DNA of 64,000 bases from JASHPR01 sp963729365. Its GTDB lineage: Bacteria > Actinomycetota > Actinomycetes > Streptosporangiales > Streptosporangiaceae. The position numbers and the translations under genes are program-made. Below the pieces are notes generated by a model. It was not told where the DNA came from, made no database searches, and saw nothing but the letters and a program-made list of their open reading frames with translations. Below are positions 63,891 to 64,000 of the stretch, piece after piece; positions within the stretch are counted from its first letter, which is position 1, and each line of letters begins with the position of its first letter. The stretch covers positions 566,432 through 630,431 of the forward strand of contig CAVSNQ010000018.1 of assembly GCA_963729365.1 (NCBI GenBank), given 5' to 3'.

Positions 63891-63919
63891 AGCCCCAGCC
63901 AGGAAAGTAGGCTGGGGCT
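63891..63919. terminator. Hairpin between integrase tail and attR
   Basis: AGCCCCAGCC (63891-63900) and GGCTGGGGCT (63910-63919) form a perfect 10-bp stem around a nine-base loop. It lies within what was the integrase coding tail before the IS481 insertion, and could act as a terminator or as part of the attachment region. Confidence 0.5.
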
Positions 63920-63962
63920 CAAGGAACGAGCTTCTGACCTGGTCATACACCAGAATCAGTCC

Positions 63963-64000
63963 GTGGAGCTGAGGGGATTTGAACCCCTGACCCCCTCGAT
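63963..64000 (-). repeat. attR: 3' part of tRNA-Ala gene (probably intact beyond window)
   Basis: Identical to 29032-29069. The minus strand gives T-arm and acceptor strand of a tRNA, and the window ends before the anticodon. Since the integrase lies next to this end, the full tRNA gene most likely continues to the right. Confidence 0.8.

Larger units (their letters stand above)
29032..64000. mobile_element. Integrative mobilizable element in tRNA-Ala(CGC), carrying DISARM (right edge at window end)
   Basis: Bounded by identical 38-base direct repeats (29032-29069 and 63963-64000). Their minus strand is the 3' part of a tRNA: T-arm, variable loop and acceptor strand with U70 and CCA-adjacent A, consistent with tRNA-Ala. 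The right end carries xis, int and the repeat that probably continues into the intact tRNA beyond the window. The left end carries the displaced 3' fragment. Inside are a relaxase and mobC but no type IV secretion or FtsK/TraB-type protein, so it is classed as mobilizable rather than self-conjugative. Cargo: GmrSD-like nuclease, DISARM, XRE-ImmA-PIN, regulators, AbiE-like pair and three insertion sequences. Confidence 0.85.

Noticed and set aside
29000..64000. Self-transmissible ICE (with T4SS or FtsK/TraB ATPase)
   Set aside because: No such genes are found between the core repeats; only relaxase and mobC are present.

Overview
This is a very GC-rich window with pervasive GTG/TTG starts and four-base ATGA/GTGA gene overlaps. 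It also holds a LuxR-type two-component pair, a furA-katG pair, a PASTA-less PknB-like kinase, a DUF397/DUF5753 regulator locus and a DUF2637 protein. Together these point to a filamentous actinomycete chromosome (Streptosporangiales/Streptomyces/Frankia-like; the genus cannot be fixed from sequence alone).

Left part, 1-24.6 kb, is mostly chromosomal housekeeping and accessory sequence. It contains a YfhO-like membrane protein and a translationally coupled four-gene ABC transporter operon (two ATPases, two permeases) divergent from a histidine kinase/response regulator pair. These are followed by furA-katG, a vapBC toxin-antitoxin pair, a VOC protein, a membrane Ser/Thr kinase, a truncated gamma-carbonic-anhydrase gene, a dimethylglycine/sarcosine dehydrogenase-like flavoprotein, a frame-disrupted HTH/NB-ARC/TPR STAND protein and a secreted S33 peptidase.

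From 24.6 to 29.0 kb the sequence is decayed: an IS110 element, an endonuclease/exonuclease/phosphatase pseudogene, a lower-GC two-TM protein, and a tyrosine-recombinase pseudogene abutting a tRNA 3' fragment. This looks like the remains of an older integrated element.

From 29032 to the window end lies a roughly 35 kb integrative element. It is bounded by identical 38-bp direct repeats that are the 3' part of a tRNA-Ala(CGC) gene on the minus strand. At the left end are a hypothetical gene and a DUF2637 gene, then a GmrSD-type DUF262/DUF1524 nuclease and an IS1634-like element. Next comes a complete class 1 DISARM anti-phage operon on the minus strand (drmD-drmMI-drmA-drmB-drmC, 35.0-48.8 kb). 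Diverging from drmD across an 88-bp control region with a perfect 7-3-7 palindrome is an XRE-ImmA/IrrE regulator coupled to a PIN-like protein. A cruciform-rich oriT candidate then precedes mobC and a MOBP-like relaxase. After that come a whiJ/abaA-like regulator cluster, a NUDIX protein, an IS630 element, a low-GC four-TM protein, an AbiEi/AbiEii-like pair, an array of GGTCC/GGACC motifs, an excisionase and a tyrosine integrase. The integrase tail is cut by an IS481-type insertion with a 15-bp target duplication. No type IV secretion or FtsK-type transfer ATPase is visible, so the element is best read as an integrative mobilizable element (IME) carrying a defence island.

The most notable points are the intact DISARM carried by a tRNA-Ala IME, the shared palindrome overlapping predicted -35 boxes of both the DISARM and XRE-ImmA-PIN promoters, the reconstructable attachment-site architecture (core repeats plus 27-bp flanking repeats), and scraps of duplicated element genes that record its history.
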